Of a stretch of 64,000 bases of DNA, positions 30,804 through 38,713 are shown piece after piece. The notes beneath the pieces were generated by a model. That model saw only the letters and a program-made list of their open reading frames with translations. It was not told the DNA's origin and ran no database searches. This DNA comes from Leuconostoc gasicomitatum LMG 18811 (lineage in GTDB: Bacteria > Bacillota > Bacilli > Lactobacillales > Lactobacillaceae), in contig NC_014319.1 of assembly GCF_000196855.1 (NCBI RefSeq), forward strand, positions 558,001 through 622,000. Direction: 5' to 3'. Numbering within the stretch: the stretch's first letter is position 1; the number at the start of each line of letters is the position of its first letter. The translations under genes were made by a program, and so were the position numbers.

Positions 30804-31143
30804 ACCCCCGCCCCCTTGTTACTAGATTGTAGAGCGCACACATACCGTCATCTTACATCACACGCCAATTTTCAAAAGTTTTTTTCTGGTGTTTTTTGGG
30901 AGTTGATGTACTGGTATATTAGGATTCTTTGTTTAAAAAAGTACCCCATAAACCCACCCTAGTTTTTGTAGTTAGGGTTACTTTAGCTACCACTTTTAAG
31001 CCTATTTTTGACCTAAGAACCCTATAACGTTGCTAGATTAACCTTGTCAAGACCCCCCTATAAAAAATAATCGAAAATTGTTACTTTGACACACGCCAAG
31101 CCCTATGTGTGCGCTCTCCCAGACACTCAAGTGGGGCGGGGGT
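30804..31143. repeat. GC-rich 40-bp inverted repeat pair
   Basis: Left arm 30804-30843 begins ACCCCCGCCCC and ends AGAGCGCACACAT. The right arm 31105-31143 is its reverse complement in those parts (11 of 11 and 13 of 13 bases), with a 15-16-base variable middle. CACACGCCAA is also repeated directly at 30859 and 31090 inside. No ORF. It could be a cos-like packaging site, a structured RNA or a protein-binding array. Confidence 0.6.
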
Positions 31144-32110
31144 GTAAATTATATAAGACTACAAGTGTAAACTAAAGTTACTTATTGCTGATTCATTTAT
31201 TGTTGAGTATGCACTTTGTTTCAGAGTGACAAAATGGGTCACACGTGATTTGCTATGCTTTTGAAGCAGAACGGTAGCTATCACAGAGAGTTGTAGCGAA
31301 CAGCAGTTTATCACTTGATAAGTTTGTTATCGTTTGAAACGACCACGGGATAAGTTCCTTATAAATTTGATTGATAACGGATATAATCTCATCCCCATAT
31401 CAGTGAGTAAGATAGAACATGTGTATTTGTTTCAAAACAAGCTAGATAGCGTGTTAATTTGCGTTTGATATATTGATGAGTGTATTTATACCAGACGGAC
31501 ATTAAACGCTTAAAACGGCTCTCACGACTTAATAAAATACATAACAAAAGGCACGGACTATATAATATAAGTTCATGCCTTTTTGGTTTATACGGTTGTT
31601 TAATTTTAAAATAAAAAGGTCAACACATTTTAGCTTGCTGTATACCGAATAGGCTTTGTTGACACGGTTACATTTTATTATAAGTGATGTTTATACATTG
31701 TCAATTATCAAACTATGTTGTCGGGGATGAGATACACCAATTTAGCATTAAAAATGCAAGCAAAAGCAAGCATACAAAGTTGCAAAATTGTTAGCAAATG
31801 TTAGCATGCAAGGTTACAAAAATACTAGCATTTACTAGTATGAAAATACCAACAAATACCTACATTCATAAGCGTTTAACCATTGCTATAAATGGCTATA
31901 TAAGGCGCTATTAAAAGGTTACAAGGTCACAAAAAGGTCACATTTAGCGTTGCAGCCTTTTATTCACTATACTATCTGAGAATAAAATAAAAAAGAAGGA
32001 TTCCTAGAAATTCCTCAAGCCGATTACCTTTTTAGAAATTAAATTAGCGTACAGCTAGCCACTGATATAAAAGTCTAGATTTAAATTATAAATAAATCAT
32101 TATTTTAACG
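31144..32110. other. Gene-free 1-kb stretch of the satellite with short repeats
   Basis: No credible ORF. It holds inverted TTATC/GATAA motifs (31308-31321 and neighbours), a terminator-like hairpin with T-run at 31546-31584, a cluster of TTAGCA repeats (31742, 31791, 31801) and three AAGGTYACA repeats (31915, 31923, 31934). Two GGGGATGAGAT copies on opposite strands lie at 31390 and 31723. It looks regulatory or cis-acting. Confidence 0.5.
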
Positions 32111-33181
32111 CTAATTTGTTATTGAATATTGTTCTTTTAAATAATAAAAATCTTTATATTCTATATATCTATCGTTCTGTAATCTGCCCACAACTATTCC
32201 AGGTAATGTGTTGTTTTCTTTTGCAAATTTGCAAATAGAATATTCTGTAAAATCATTTTTAGCAATAAACTTTATATATTCTGATTCAGATATTAAAAAG
32301 TTAGCAGCAAATATATTAGCCTTTTGCTCTTTCTCTTCATATTCGTCATCTTTAAAATTTGAAGAAAAATCTTCGTGATAAATATGACCTATTTCATGAA
32401 GGAGTGAAAACCAAAAAATATCAGAATCTTTATTTTTGTCAGTTATAGTTAATAAAACAGAGCCGTCTTTGAATTTTTTTGTAGCTCCATTTAACCCAGC
32501 CCCTTGAAAAGCTGGCATTGCAATTAAAATAATTCCGGCTTCCTGTAATTTAACTTTCAAACTTTGGAAAAAATCATTTGGTTGTTGAGTGACCATGTTT
32601 TTAATTAGTGGTAATTGTTTTTCTAGATCTTTTTTGTTATAAGGTTTACTAGAAACACTTCTTGCCTGATTACTTGCAAGTTCTAGCATAACATTAGAGT
32701 TAACTATTGACCTTTCATTAATGTTTTCAGAACGTCTATAACTTATTGATGTGTTAAATTCAGCTAAGTTTGCAATATTCTCCCAATTTAAAAGTTTTCG
32801 TAACATTGCAATTTTTTCTTCTAATTTATATCTTTTCTTCTCAATGAATTTATTTTTTTTGAGAGAGCTTATGTCAATCAAACTAGCAATTTTAGATTCA
32901 TCATTACTCATGTTCTCAGTTATTTCAATGACTTTTGCATCATAATTGGCTTGCAAGTTCAACCAAGTTTTAACAGATATTCCAGATAGTTTAGATAGTT
33001 TACTGGCTAATTCTCGACTAATTCTATCTTCTCCGTTAATAATTTTACTAACTGTTTTTGCTGAAGTTCCTAATCTTTCTGCAAATTCTGACTGTGTTAT
33101 ATTTAAATCGTTTACTAGTTCTTCAACATATGTTCCTGGATGGAAAGCAATTAGATTCTTATATTCGAATTCTTTACTCAT
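32111..33181 (-). CDS. higA: HigA-type antitoxin fused to ImmA/IrrE metallopeptidase
   Basis: 356 residues. N-terminal XRE domain (about 10-70, FHPGTYVEELVNDLNITQ, FAERLGTSAKTVSKIINGED), a linker, then an ImmA/IrrE peptidase domain with the zinc site LLHEIGHIYHED and a downstream KANIFAANFLIS helix. HigA-like proteins neutralise the upstream toxin and repress the operon; ImmA-type domains in ICEBs1 cleave a phage-type repressor. Start MSKEFEYKN at 33181, overlapping the toxin stop by 8 bases, with GAGGAGG 12 bases upstream. Confidence 0.85.
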   Translation of the reverse strand: MSKEFEYKNLIAFHPGTYVEELVNDLNITQSEFAERLGTSAKTVSKIINGEDRISRELASKLSKLSGISVKTWLNLQANYDAKVIEITENMSNDESKIASLIDISSLKKNKFIEKKRYKLEEKIAMLRKLLNWENIANLAEFNTSISYRRSENINERSIVNSNVMLELASNQARSVSSKPYNKKDLEKQLPLIKNMVTQQPNDFFQSLKVKLQEAGIILIAMPAFQGAGLNGATKKFKDGSVLLTITDKNKDSDIFWFSLLHEIGHIYHEDFSSNFKDDEYEEKEQKANIFAANFLISESEYIKFIAKNDFTEYSICKFAKENNTLPGIVVGRLQNDRYIEYKDFYYLKEQYSITN

Positions 33182-33512
33182 AGTGTTTACTAACCTCCTC
33201 AATTTGAACTATTGCTATTGAACTGGCGTTACCGAAAATTTGTGTATTATCATAACCTTCAAACTCTAGAATAAGTCTATAAGGAGAACTTCGTCCATTA
33301 ATGTCTATAGAATATTGACCAGTTCTGGATCCAGTTAACTTATGAAAATTTAGGGATTGGAAGGCTTTTATATCTTCCAAACTTTCGGCTGCTTCTATGA
33401 AAGCAATTTGTTGCAGTAACTTTTTAGCTTCGACCTCTGAGAAGTCTTTTTTAGCTTTTTTAATATCCGTACATTGCTTTTCTGTTTTTTTGTTTTTGTA
33501 AGTAATATTCAT
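33174..33512 (-). CDS. higB: HigB/RelE-family toxin
   Basis: 112 residues of the RelE/HigB mRNA-interferase fold. The core KLTGSRTGQYSIDINGRSSPYRLILEFE corresponds to the HigB GSRxGQxSIxINxxxR signature (quoted in halves KLTGSRTGQYSID and INGRSSPYRLILEFE). A long Lys-rich N-terminus precedes it. It is first in the operon with toxin before antitoxin, as in higBA systems, and overlaps higA by 8 bases. It probably helps keep the satellite in the population. Confidence 0.85.
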   Translation of the reverse strand: MNITYKNKKTEKQCTDIKKAKKDFSEVEAKKLLQQIAFIEAAESLEDIKAFQSLNFHKLTGSRTGQYSIDINGRSSPYRLILEFEGYDNTQIFGNASSIAIVQIEEVSKHYE

Positions 33513-33620
33513 AGAACACCAATTCCATATTACCTTTTAGGTAATTTAATTATACAATTTTTATCGATAAAAAGCAATTTATACACTGTTTAAACCTTTT
33601 TAACGTGAACGCTTGGCACG

Positions 33621-33650
33621 TATGTACGCACTCTGTGAGTGCCTGTATTT
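33621..33650. repeat. Hairpin shared with 46639-46660
   Basis: A 22-bp block with GCACTC-TGT-GAGTGC, 21 of 22 bases identical to 46639-46660. Both copies lie just 3' of a minus-strand gene (the HAD gene here, the Cse60-like gene there). On the plus strand it is followed by T7. Confidence 0.7.
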
Positions 33651-33666
33651 TTTTAATGAACGATAG

Positions 33667-34488
33667 CTACAGATTTTCTAAATACGACAATATTTTCTTC
33701 TGAACACCGTTTTGATTATTAGAAAAGTCGAGAATATTAAACATACTCTTCATGTCATCTGGGGAATTAGACATAATAAAAGAGTGAGGAGTTGACTCTA
33801 ACATTTTTAAATCATTATAGTTATTACCGAATACAATAGTATCATCAGGTTTAACATTGAAATATTCTTGAAGATTTTTTACACCCACGACTTTATCAAC
33901 ATTGTCATGTTGTATTAAATAAAAATCAAAGCCTGAACCGAGACAAGAAAAGCTGTTCGGGATGATATTCTGAATCATTCGAGATAATGTTTTATTAGTA
34001 ATAGAGCCGTTTCCAATGACGGCCATACCAAGAACATTGTCATTGTAAAGTTCCTCAATATCATTTATTTTGCCTATGACATGTAGAAGTGGGAAATACT
34101 TATTTGCCTCTACAAGTGCTTCACCATTATGGCTTAGGAAGTAAGCCCCTTCTTGGCCGAGGTAAAGTTTTTGTTTTAGGTGCGTAGTGACCGTCTGATC
34201 TGATAAAATGTTGTCTAATGATTTCAGTTCCTCATGTGTTAATTTTTCGGAGTACAGTAAGCGATTTCCTATATATACTGAAGCCCCGTTTTGACATATA
34301 AAGTTTATATGTGTTTGATATTTTTCAAACTGCTTAACCAAACGCATGTACTGTGAGCCACTAGCAACGGCAAACTGTACGTTTTTCTTTTGACACAGTT
34401 CTAGTATTACTTCAAACATTTTGGTATCAAAATTGTGGTGATCGTTTAAAAAAGTTCCATCCATATCAGTAACAATTAATTTAGTCAT
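33667..34488 (-). CDS. Cof-type HAD-IIB phosphatase
   Basis: 273 residues of the Cof/YkrA sugar-phosphate phosphatase group. Motif I TDMDGTFLND at residues 7-16 (nucleophile Asp), motif II VASGSQYMR, cap domain about 85-190, motif IV VFGNNYNDLKML with the Mg-binding Asp. GGGGAGA precedes the ATG. Chromosome-type metabolic enzymes are unusual on such small satellites, so this is cargo; its substrate is unknown. The hairpin at 33621 follows its stop. Confidence 0.88.
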   Translation of the reverse strand: MTKLIVTDMDGTFLNDHHNFDTKMFEVILELCQKKNVQFAVASGSQYMRLVKQFEKYQTHINFICQNGASVYIGNRLLYSEKLTHEELKSLDNILSDQTVTTHLKQKLYLGQEGAYFLSHNGEALVEANKYFPLLHVIGKINDIEELYNDNVLGMAVIGNGSITNKTLSRMIQNIIPNSFSCLGSGFDFYLIQHDNVDKVVGVKNLQEYFNVKPDDTIVFGNNYNDLKMLESTPHSFIMSNSPDDMKSMFNILDFSNNQNGVQKKILSYLENL

Positions 34489-34637
34489 GTTAATATTCTC
34501 CCCGTTATTTAGAAAAATGTTAATTAAAAATGGTATTAGTATGTTCTTATCTTCAAAGATTTAACCAGAAACCTACACACGTAGTTGGTGCCGTACTAAT
34601 AACGACGATTTATTTTTTTGCTTTTGATTTTTTTATA

Positions 34638-34790
34638 TCAAATTAGCTGTGCAGTGGCTACTATTATTCCCGTAATCAAAAATGAGAAACCAGAAAATTG
34701 ATAGATTTTATTATTTTCATTTTTGGACAAAACCAAAAAAGTTATACCTAGAATGAAAAAGAGTAAAGACATCATAAGTAGTGGTTTCAT
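34638..34790 (-). CDS. Small two-span membrane protein (50 residues)
   Basis: Starts MKPLLMMSLLFFILGITFLV and has two hydrophobic helices (about 3-20 and 32-48) joined by a polar SKNENNKIYQ loop. GGAG lies 8 bases upstream of ATG 34790, a good ribosome site. Not recognised; it lies between the HAD gene and the repressor on the same strand. Candidates are a superinfection-exclusion or holin-like peptide, but no evidence distinguishes them. Confidence 0.6.
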   Translation of the reverse strand: MKPLLMMSLLFFILGITFLVLSKNENNKIYQFSGFSFLITGIIVATAQLI

Positions 34791-34936
34791 ATTGAGTTCT
34801 CCAGTGAGTTTTTTGTGTTTGGAAATAAATCACTCATCAGCCGAGAAGCTGTCATGTTAGCTTGCTTTTCAGCAAGCAGTGTCTTATATCGTTTTTTATT
34901 TGAATAATTAGCGGGGATGTCATCCTTGTGTATTGA

Positions 34937-34970
34937 TCAAGTCACTTACTGATAGTAGGTGGCTTTTAAT
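34937..34970 (+). terminator. Terminator-like hairpin
   Basis: AAGTCACTTAC / GTAGGTGGCTT with two G-U pairs and a 5-base loop, followed by TTTT on the plus strand. Confidence 0.6.
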
Positions 34971-35105
34971 TATCTTCTCTTTTCCAAAGCAAATAATTTA
35001 TAAAGTCTTGGACTTGTTTGTATTCATTGCTGTTTAGTTTGACATCAGATATGAAAAAACGTTCTTTTGCATTGAATAAATTGTCTAGGTCTATGGGTTT
35101 GTCTA
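34966..35105 (-). pseudogene. Possible remnant of a repressor-like tail
   Basis: The frame just downstream of the CI-like gene encodes a clean stretch VDKPIDLDNLFNAKERFFIS then NSNEYKQVQDFINYLLWKRE, similar in pattern to the C-terminus of the repressor (LRSLDKYATFLKWQR). It has no usable start codon and two stops separate it from the repressor. It may be a duplicated, truncated 3' end. Confidence 0.35.
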
Positions 35106-35127
35106 CAAAATACTATACAGAACACTC

Positions 35128-35592
35128 CTAGTTATGGGATGTATCAGAATTGTTGCGCTGCCATTTTAGAAAAGTAGCGTATTTGTCGAGCGAGCGGAGC
35201 TCATCTGCAGTTATACTCTCTATGAAAACATCCCCATTAGGAAGTAATAACTTTGTAACAGTTTCATCAGTATCATCCCAAAGCTCATGCAATTCTTTTT
35301 CGTTGTGAGCGTAGAAACTCATATTGGGATCCAGTTGTTCCCCGTCATCATAAAAATAAAGCACATTCTCGTGGTTATTATCAATGTCTGCATTTACAAT
35401 ACCCTGCAAATATTCAATAGGGACATCAAAGGCATTGGCTATGGTAGATAACATAGGATATGAGGGGTGTACCTTGTCCGTTTCTATTCTAGCGACATTA
35501 GTACGAGATGAATTTATTTTGTCAGCGAGGTCTTTTTGAGTTAAACCATATATTTTACGTAGTTGTTTTATTCTTTGAGCTGTAATTGACAT
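35128..35592 (-). CDS. CI/Stl-like phage repressor (XRE)
   Basis: 154 residues. Helix-turn-helix at about 6-60 (IKQLRKIYGLTQKDLADKINSS then RTNVARIETDKVHPSYPMLS, here in parts) and an acidic C-terminal half with no peptidase active site, ending ELRSLDKYATFLKWQRN. Divergent from the early genes, with three palindromic operators between. This is the expected master repressor of the satellite; in PICIs such proteins are relieved by a helper-phage protein rather than by RecA cleavage. Confidence 0.85.
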   Translation of the reverse strand: MSITAQRIKQLRKIYGLTQKDLADKINSSRTNVARIETDKVHPSYPMLSTIANAFDVPIEYLQGIVNADIDNNHENVLYFYDDGEQLDPNMSFYAHNEKELHELWDDTDETVTKLLLPNGDVFIESITADELRSLDKYATFLKWQRNNSDTSHN

Positions 35593-35648
35593 TTTTTGAT
35601 ACCCTCTTTAATAAATTCTAAATAAGTTTAAGAAAAGCTAAAGTGTAT

Positions 35649-35716
35649 TGTAACTTCTAGTTACAAATAATATGATTTATGTAACTTAAAGTTACTTAAA
35701 AGTAGCTTGTAGTTAC
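35649..35716. promoter_or_regulatory. Three palindromic repressor operators
   Basis: TGTAACTTCTAGTTACA (35649-35665), GTAACTTAAAGTTAC (35681-35695) and GTAGCTTGTAGTTAC (35702-35716), consensus GTAACT-N3-AGTTAC. Centre spacings are about 31 and 21 bases. They fill the gap between the repressor and the early operon. Confidence 0.85.
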
Positions 35717-35734
35717 ATATACACTAATTATACC
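35707..35734 (+). promoter_or_regulatory. Early promoter of the satellite
   Basis: TTGTAG (35707-35712), 16-base spacer, TATACC (35729-35734). The -35 lies inside operator 3, so repressor binding would block it. Confidence 0.6.
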
Positions 35735-35821
35735 AGACAATATAGGTCAATTAAAGGTAAATAAAGACATTTAAGTGCAAGAGTGAACCACTATAAAAGC
35801 AACGAGATAGGAGAAAATATC

Positions 35822-36088
35822 ATGACAGTATCAAACGCATTATTTATCGAAGCACAGGTAATCAAGGACACTAACAGCGCATTGGAAGACATCCAAGAAA
35901 CATTAGCTCTCTCATTGGGTGATAGTTTGAAAGCAGGAGACCATATTACAACACCAACGGTCATTAACATGTTGAAAGATTTGGAAGATATGCAACTCAA
36001 ATACTACGACCGTTTGGAAGATAACGAGAATACACAAGGGGCATTAGAGAACCAAGAACAATCAGGGGATGAGGAAACAGCAGAATGA
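35822..36088 (+). CDS. Early gene, acidic hypothetical protein
   Basis: 88 residues, strongly acidic C-terminus (last 30 residues mostly E, D, Q, N). Not recognised. AGGAG lies 8 bases upstream of ATG 35822, preferred over the longer frame from 35783. First gene of the rightward operon behind the operators. It overlaps the next gene by 4 bases. Confidence 0.7.
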   Translation: MTVSNALFIEAQVIKDTNSALEDIQETLALSLGDSLKAGDHITTPTVINMLKDLEDMQLKYYDRLEDNENTQGALENQEQSGDEETAE

Positions 36089-36348
36089 AAATACCACGGT
36101 CAGAACAAGAAACAATCGTGATTTATGACGTTGAAGTAGGTAAGTGGCATATTGATACGACTTACCCACCACATATCAGAAAATACACGCCTGCTATGGG
36201 AGAAATTGAGGAAAAAACGCAAGATAGGTTAGCAGGTTTGATAAGTGATGAGTTTAGTGGCTCATTCATGACAAGAAAGCGTAAGACACTCACGGATGAG
36301 CAACGCCAAAAGGTAGTAGAGCAACTAAGAAAGGGACAAGAACAATGA
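36085..36348 (+). CDS. Hypothetical satellite protein
   Basis: 87 residues, not recognised. An N-terminal beta-rich part (ETIVIYDVEVGKWHIDTTYP) followed by a charged helical C-terminus (KRKTLTDEQRQKVVEQLRKG). The start overlaps the previous stop (ATGA). The IYDVEVGKWHIDT pattern is seen in small phage proteins of unknown role. Confidence 0.65.
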   Translation: MKIPRSEQETIVIYDVEVGKWHIDTTYPPHIRKYTPAMGEIEEKTQDRLAGLISDEFSGSFMTRKRKTLTDEQRQKVVEQLRKGQEQ

Positions 36349-36458
36349 GTATCACAATTTGGCTAGGGCAAGTAATCACGATCATTGTATTAGTGGGTGG
36401 CGCTTTTGTCGCTGGTATGGTGGTAGGCGGCAGCCACAAGGGAGGAGGTAAGGCATGA
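36345..36458 (+). CDS. Small membrane peptide (37 residues)
   Basis: One hydrophobic helix (about residues 5-30, LGQVITIIVLVGGAFVAGMV) followed by a Gly/Lys tail. ATG overlaps the previous stop and its own stop overlaps the next start (ATGA), so it is embedded in the translated operon. Confidence 0.6.
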   Translation: MSITIWLGQVITIIVLVGGAFVAGMVVGGSHKGGGKA

Positions 36459-36616
36459 ATTTGTACATCAAAACGTTGAATAAGCTGTTTGAGACATTGC
36501 CTAGCATTGCAGACAGTGAAGCAATCAAAGGGCATGACAAAGCACGGGCGGAGATTATGACAGCCTATGAACATCTAGACAAAGCAATGACACGCCTAGT
36601 CATTGATAACGTGTAA
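36455..36616 (+). CDS. Small helical satellite protein (53 residues)
   Basis: Starts MNLYIKTLNKLFETLPSIAD; predicted all-helical. GGGAGGAGG lies 6 bases upstream. Overlaps the preceding gene by 4 bases. Function unknown. Confidence 0.6.
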   Translation: MNLYIKTLNKLFETLPSIADSEAIKGHDKARAEIMTAYEHLDKAMTRLVIDNV

Positions 36617-36626
36617 AGGGGATGAA

Positions 36627-36893
36627 ATGCCAGTAAGTAATGATGAGCTAATGGAAGAATTAGCAGAGATGAATTTTCAAATGTTGCAAGGTATAGGAGA
36701 TGTGAAAGATACATTAGACCAACGGCACCATGTTTGGAAACGAGCCGAGAATGTTGCCAAGCACTTTGATGTCAGTTTAGGCACAGTCAAGAGCTGGAAA
36801 AGGCGAGGACTGATAACAGGTTATAAACATGACAAGATAGTCATTTATGACGTGTTAGTGATTGAACGCGATTTGTTTCAAGTAGAAAACTAG
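36627..36893 (+). CDS. MerR/AlpA-like helix-turn-helix protein
   Basis: 88 residues. C-terminal winged HTH (about 40-85, RAENVAKHFDVSLGTVKSWK then RRGLITGYKHDKIVIYDV) of the kind in excisionase/AlpA activators; the N-terminus is acidic and helical. AAGGGG precedes ATG 36627. It may act as a satellite activator or early regulator, or as a recombination directionality factor; position in the early operon favours a regulator. Confidence 0.65.
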   Translation: MPVSNDELMEELAEMNFQMLQGIGDVKDTLDQRHHVWKRAENVAKHFDVSLGTVKSWKRRGLITGYKHDKIVIYDVLVIERDLFQVEN

Positions 36894-36908
36894 AAAGGAA
36901 TGCAGAGC

Positions 36909-37187
36909 ATGAAAAAGGGCATAAAAAAAGCTATCACATCCCCGACCAAGGAAACAGTGATAACCGACCACAAACGCCCTATACATGGCTTTTGCTATAC
37001 ACATTTTAACATGGATAAGAATAAAAAACACACCTTTACGCTTAGCGTAGAAGAAATAAACCGTATCAATTTAAAAGCAGGTGAAACATTGCTTGTAATT
37101 GATAGTGAGACATCCACAGTAAAGCCAGCCAATGAAGAACACTTCCATGAATGGTTAAAAAATTTACATTGGGGTGGCGAACAATGA
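36909..37187 (+). CDS. Hypothetical satellite protein
   Basis: 92 residues, not recognised. Lys-rich N-terminus, then LSVEEINRINLKAGETLLVI and an Asn/Glu-rich tail. ATG 36909 has GAAAGGA 9 bases upstream. It overlaps the next gene by 4 bases. Confidence 0.65.
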   Translation: MKKGIKKAITSPTKETVITDHKRPIHGFCYTHFNMDKNKKHTFTLSVEEINRINLKAGETLLVIDSETSTVKPANEEHFHEWLKNLHWGGEQ

Positions 37188-37504
37188 AAAATGTGACACA
37201 GTTATCAGACATTGAACGTCAATTTTTAAGTGCTTTACCAGACGGCAGGGACAACGCAGTCACGCTGTTAAAGCTATCTAGGACATTGCATATTGGAAAA
37301 CATCAAGCGAGTGAAGTTGTGGCGAGATTGCGCAATGCAGGTTACTTAGTTGGCAGTAGTAAGAGCAGACCGAATGGGGTGTATTTCATCATCACAGCGC
37401 AAGAGTTTTGGGAGACGGTTAATACAATAAAGAAAAGCATTCAAAGCCAACAAACAACATTAGACGCATTGATGAACCATGAAGAAAGATTTACGAGGGA
37501 ATAA
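37184..37504 (+). CDS. Winged-helix DNA-binding protein
   Basis: 106 residues. The segment about 8-65 (LSDIERQFLSALPDGRDNAV then LKLSRTLHIGKHQASEVVAR and LRNAGYLVGSSKS) reads as a winged helix of the phage ArsR/MarR-like type, with a helical C-terminus. The start overlaps the previous stop. Role unknown. Confidence 0.6.
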   Translation: MKNVTQLSDIERQFLSALPDGRDNAVTLLKLSRTLHIGKHQASEVVARLRNAGYLVGSSKSRPNGVYFIITAQEFWETVNTIKKSIQSQQTTLDALMNHEERFTRE

Positions 37505-37506
37505 AC

Positions 37507-37713
37507 ATGACTACTAGCAATATTCACGGCTTTTATACCAACGTTGTGGACGCAACCGAACCACGGCAATATACAACAACAAACTATCTACAAAAACAAC
37601 TTATCTTTTTGAAACGGTTAAGCAATGAGTTGGATAGCGAAACCAAAGCAGGCGCAATGGTAGACATGCAAATACCTAACCTTGAAATGGCAATCGAGGA
37701 GTTAAGTGTATGA
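37507..37713 (+). CDS. Hypothetical satellite protein (68 residues)
   Basis: Not recognised. Helical C-terminal half (KQLIFLKRLSNELDSETKAG). Two bases after the preceding stop and 4-base overlap with the next gene, so translationally coupled. Confidence 0.55.
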   Translation: MTTSNIHGFYTNVVDATEPRQYTTTNYLQKQLIFLKRLSNELDSETKAGAMVDMQIPNLEMAIEELSV

Positions 37714-37892
37714 CACAATCACAACGAGTAGCGGTTAATCACGCTTTAGAAAGTGTGATGAGTGCTAAGAGCCTTGTAGCTTTAGCGAGGTATCAAAAAG
37801 AGCCACAGAAACTCATAAGCATGTTGCTTAGAGTTGGGACTAACCTTGATGAGGTTGAGACACGTTTGCAGACACTTAAAGGCAGGGTGTGA
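37710..37892 (+). CDS. Hypothetical satellite protein (60 residues)
   Basis: Not recognised. All-helical, basic, 60 residues, coupled to its neighbours (start overlaps the previous stop, its stop adjoins the primase gene). GAGG lies upstream. Confidence 0.55.
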   Translation: MTQSQRVAVNHALESVMSAKSLVALARYQKEPQKLISMLLRVGTNLDEVETRLQTLKGRV

Positions 37893-37894
37893 AC

Positions 37895-38713
37895 ATGAAT
37901 AGGTGGGAGCATGTCAGACAATATCAACAAGCAGGCGCTTATGTATTTATGGCTTTACCTAATCAAAAACACAACGGCATTGCAGGTGGCTTTCATAATA
38001 GTTTTTCTAACGGGGATGAATTAGAGCAGTGGATAACGCAATATCAAGCATATCGGTTTGGCAATATTGGGATAGACCTATCAAAGAGTAATTTAGTTGT
38101 CGTTGATATTGATAAGCACGGGCAGAACGGCATGGCTAGTATTTTGGCATGGTTTAAAAGTCATAACGTCAACCCTGATACATTGCAAGATACCTATGTA
38201 GAACAAACACCCACAGGCGGACTACATGCGTTCTATCTCATCCCCAGCGGACAAGATAAACCAAAACACATTATAAACGCTATTAAGGGTGTAGACGTTT
38301 TGAGCAATACAGCAGTGATGACAGCACCATCCACCATGAACGGTGGTCAATATCGACAAATTACACCTTTTGACAAAATTAAGCCCGTACCAACGTGGGT
38401 ATATGACTTAGCAAATGGTTTGGGTACTGATAGACCTAACAATGTTTACAGAGCGAAATATAGCCTTGCGGACAGGTGGAAAATGACAATTAATGGCTTT
38501 GAGACTGGAGAACGAAACAATCAAGCCATGAGCTTAGCAGGCTATCTGTTTGCCATTGATGTCACACCACAAGATATTTATGACATTATGCAGTCAGTCA
38601 ATGAACGCAGTAACGAACCATTACCAGACCATGAACTCAATACCGTGTATATGAGTGCGAGAAGCCGTGAGGAGAAAAAACGAGCAAGGATGAATGACTA
38701 TGGCAGAGATTGA
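37895..38713 (+). CDS. Primase-polymerase (Prim-Pol, bifunctional DNA primase/polymerase N-terminal type)
   Basis: Archaeo-eukaryotic-type primase that starts satellite replication. 272 residues. Catalytic DXD as LVVVDIDKHGQNG (about 70-82), second motif TPTGGLHAFYLIP (about 107-119, the sXH-like site), then APSTMNGGQY. The C-terminal GERNNQAMSLAGYLFA is the small helical domain following Prim-Pol. The ATG at 37895 is preferred to the GTG at 37889. It overlaps the helicase gene, and the pair makes a P4-like primase-helicase. Confidence 0.9.
   Translation: MNRWEHVRQYQQAGAYVFMALPNQKHNGIAGGFHNSFSNGDELEQWITQYQAYRFGNIGIDLSKSNLVVVDIDKHGQNGMASILAWFKSHNVNPDTLQDTYVEQTPTGGLHAFYLIPSGQDKPKHIINAIKGVDVLSNTAVMTAPSTMNGGQYRQITPFDKIKPVPTWVYDLANGLGTDRPNNVYRAKYSLADRWKMTINGFETGERNNQAMSLAGYLFAIDVTPQDIYDIMQSVNERSNEPLPDHELNTVYMSARSREEKKRARMNDYGRD

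Noticed and set aside
30800-31150. Protein-coding content in the GC-rich block
   Set aside because: All frames are short and lack starts with ribosome sites.
31742-31942. CRISPR array
   Set aside because: Repeats are short, irregular and without uniform spacers; no cas genes.
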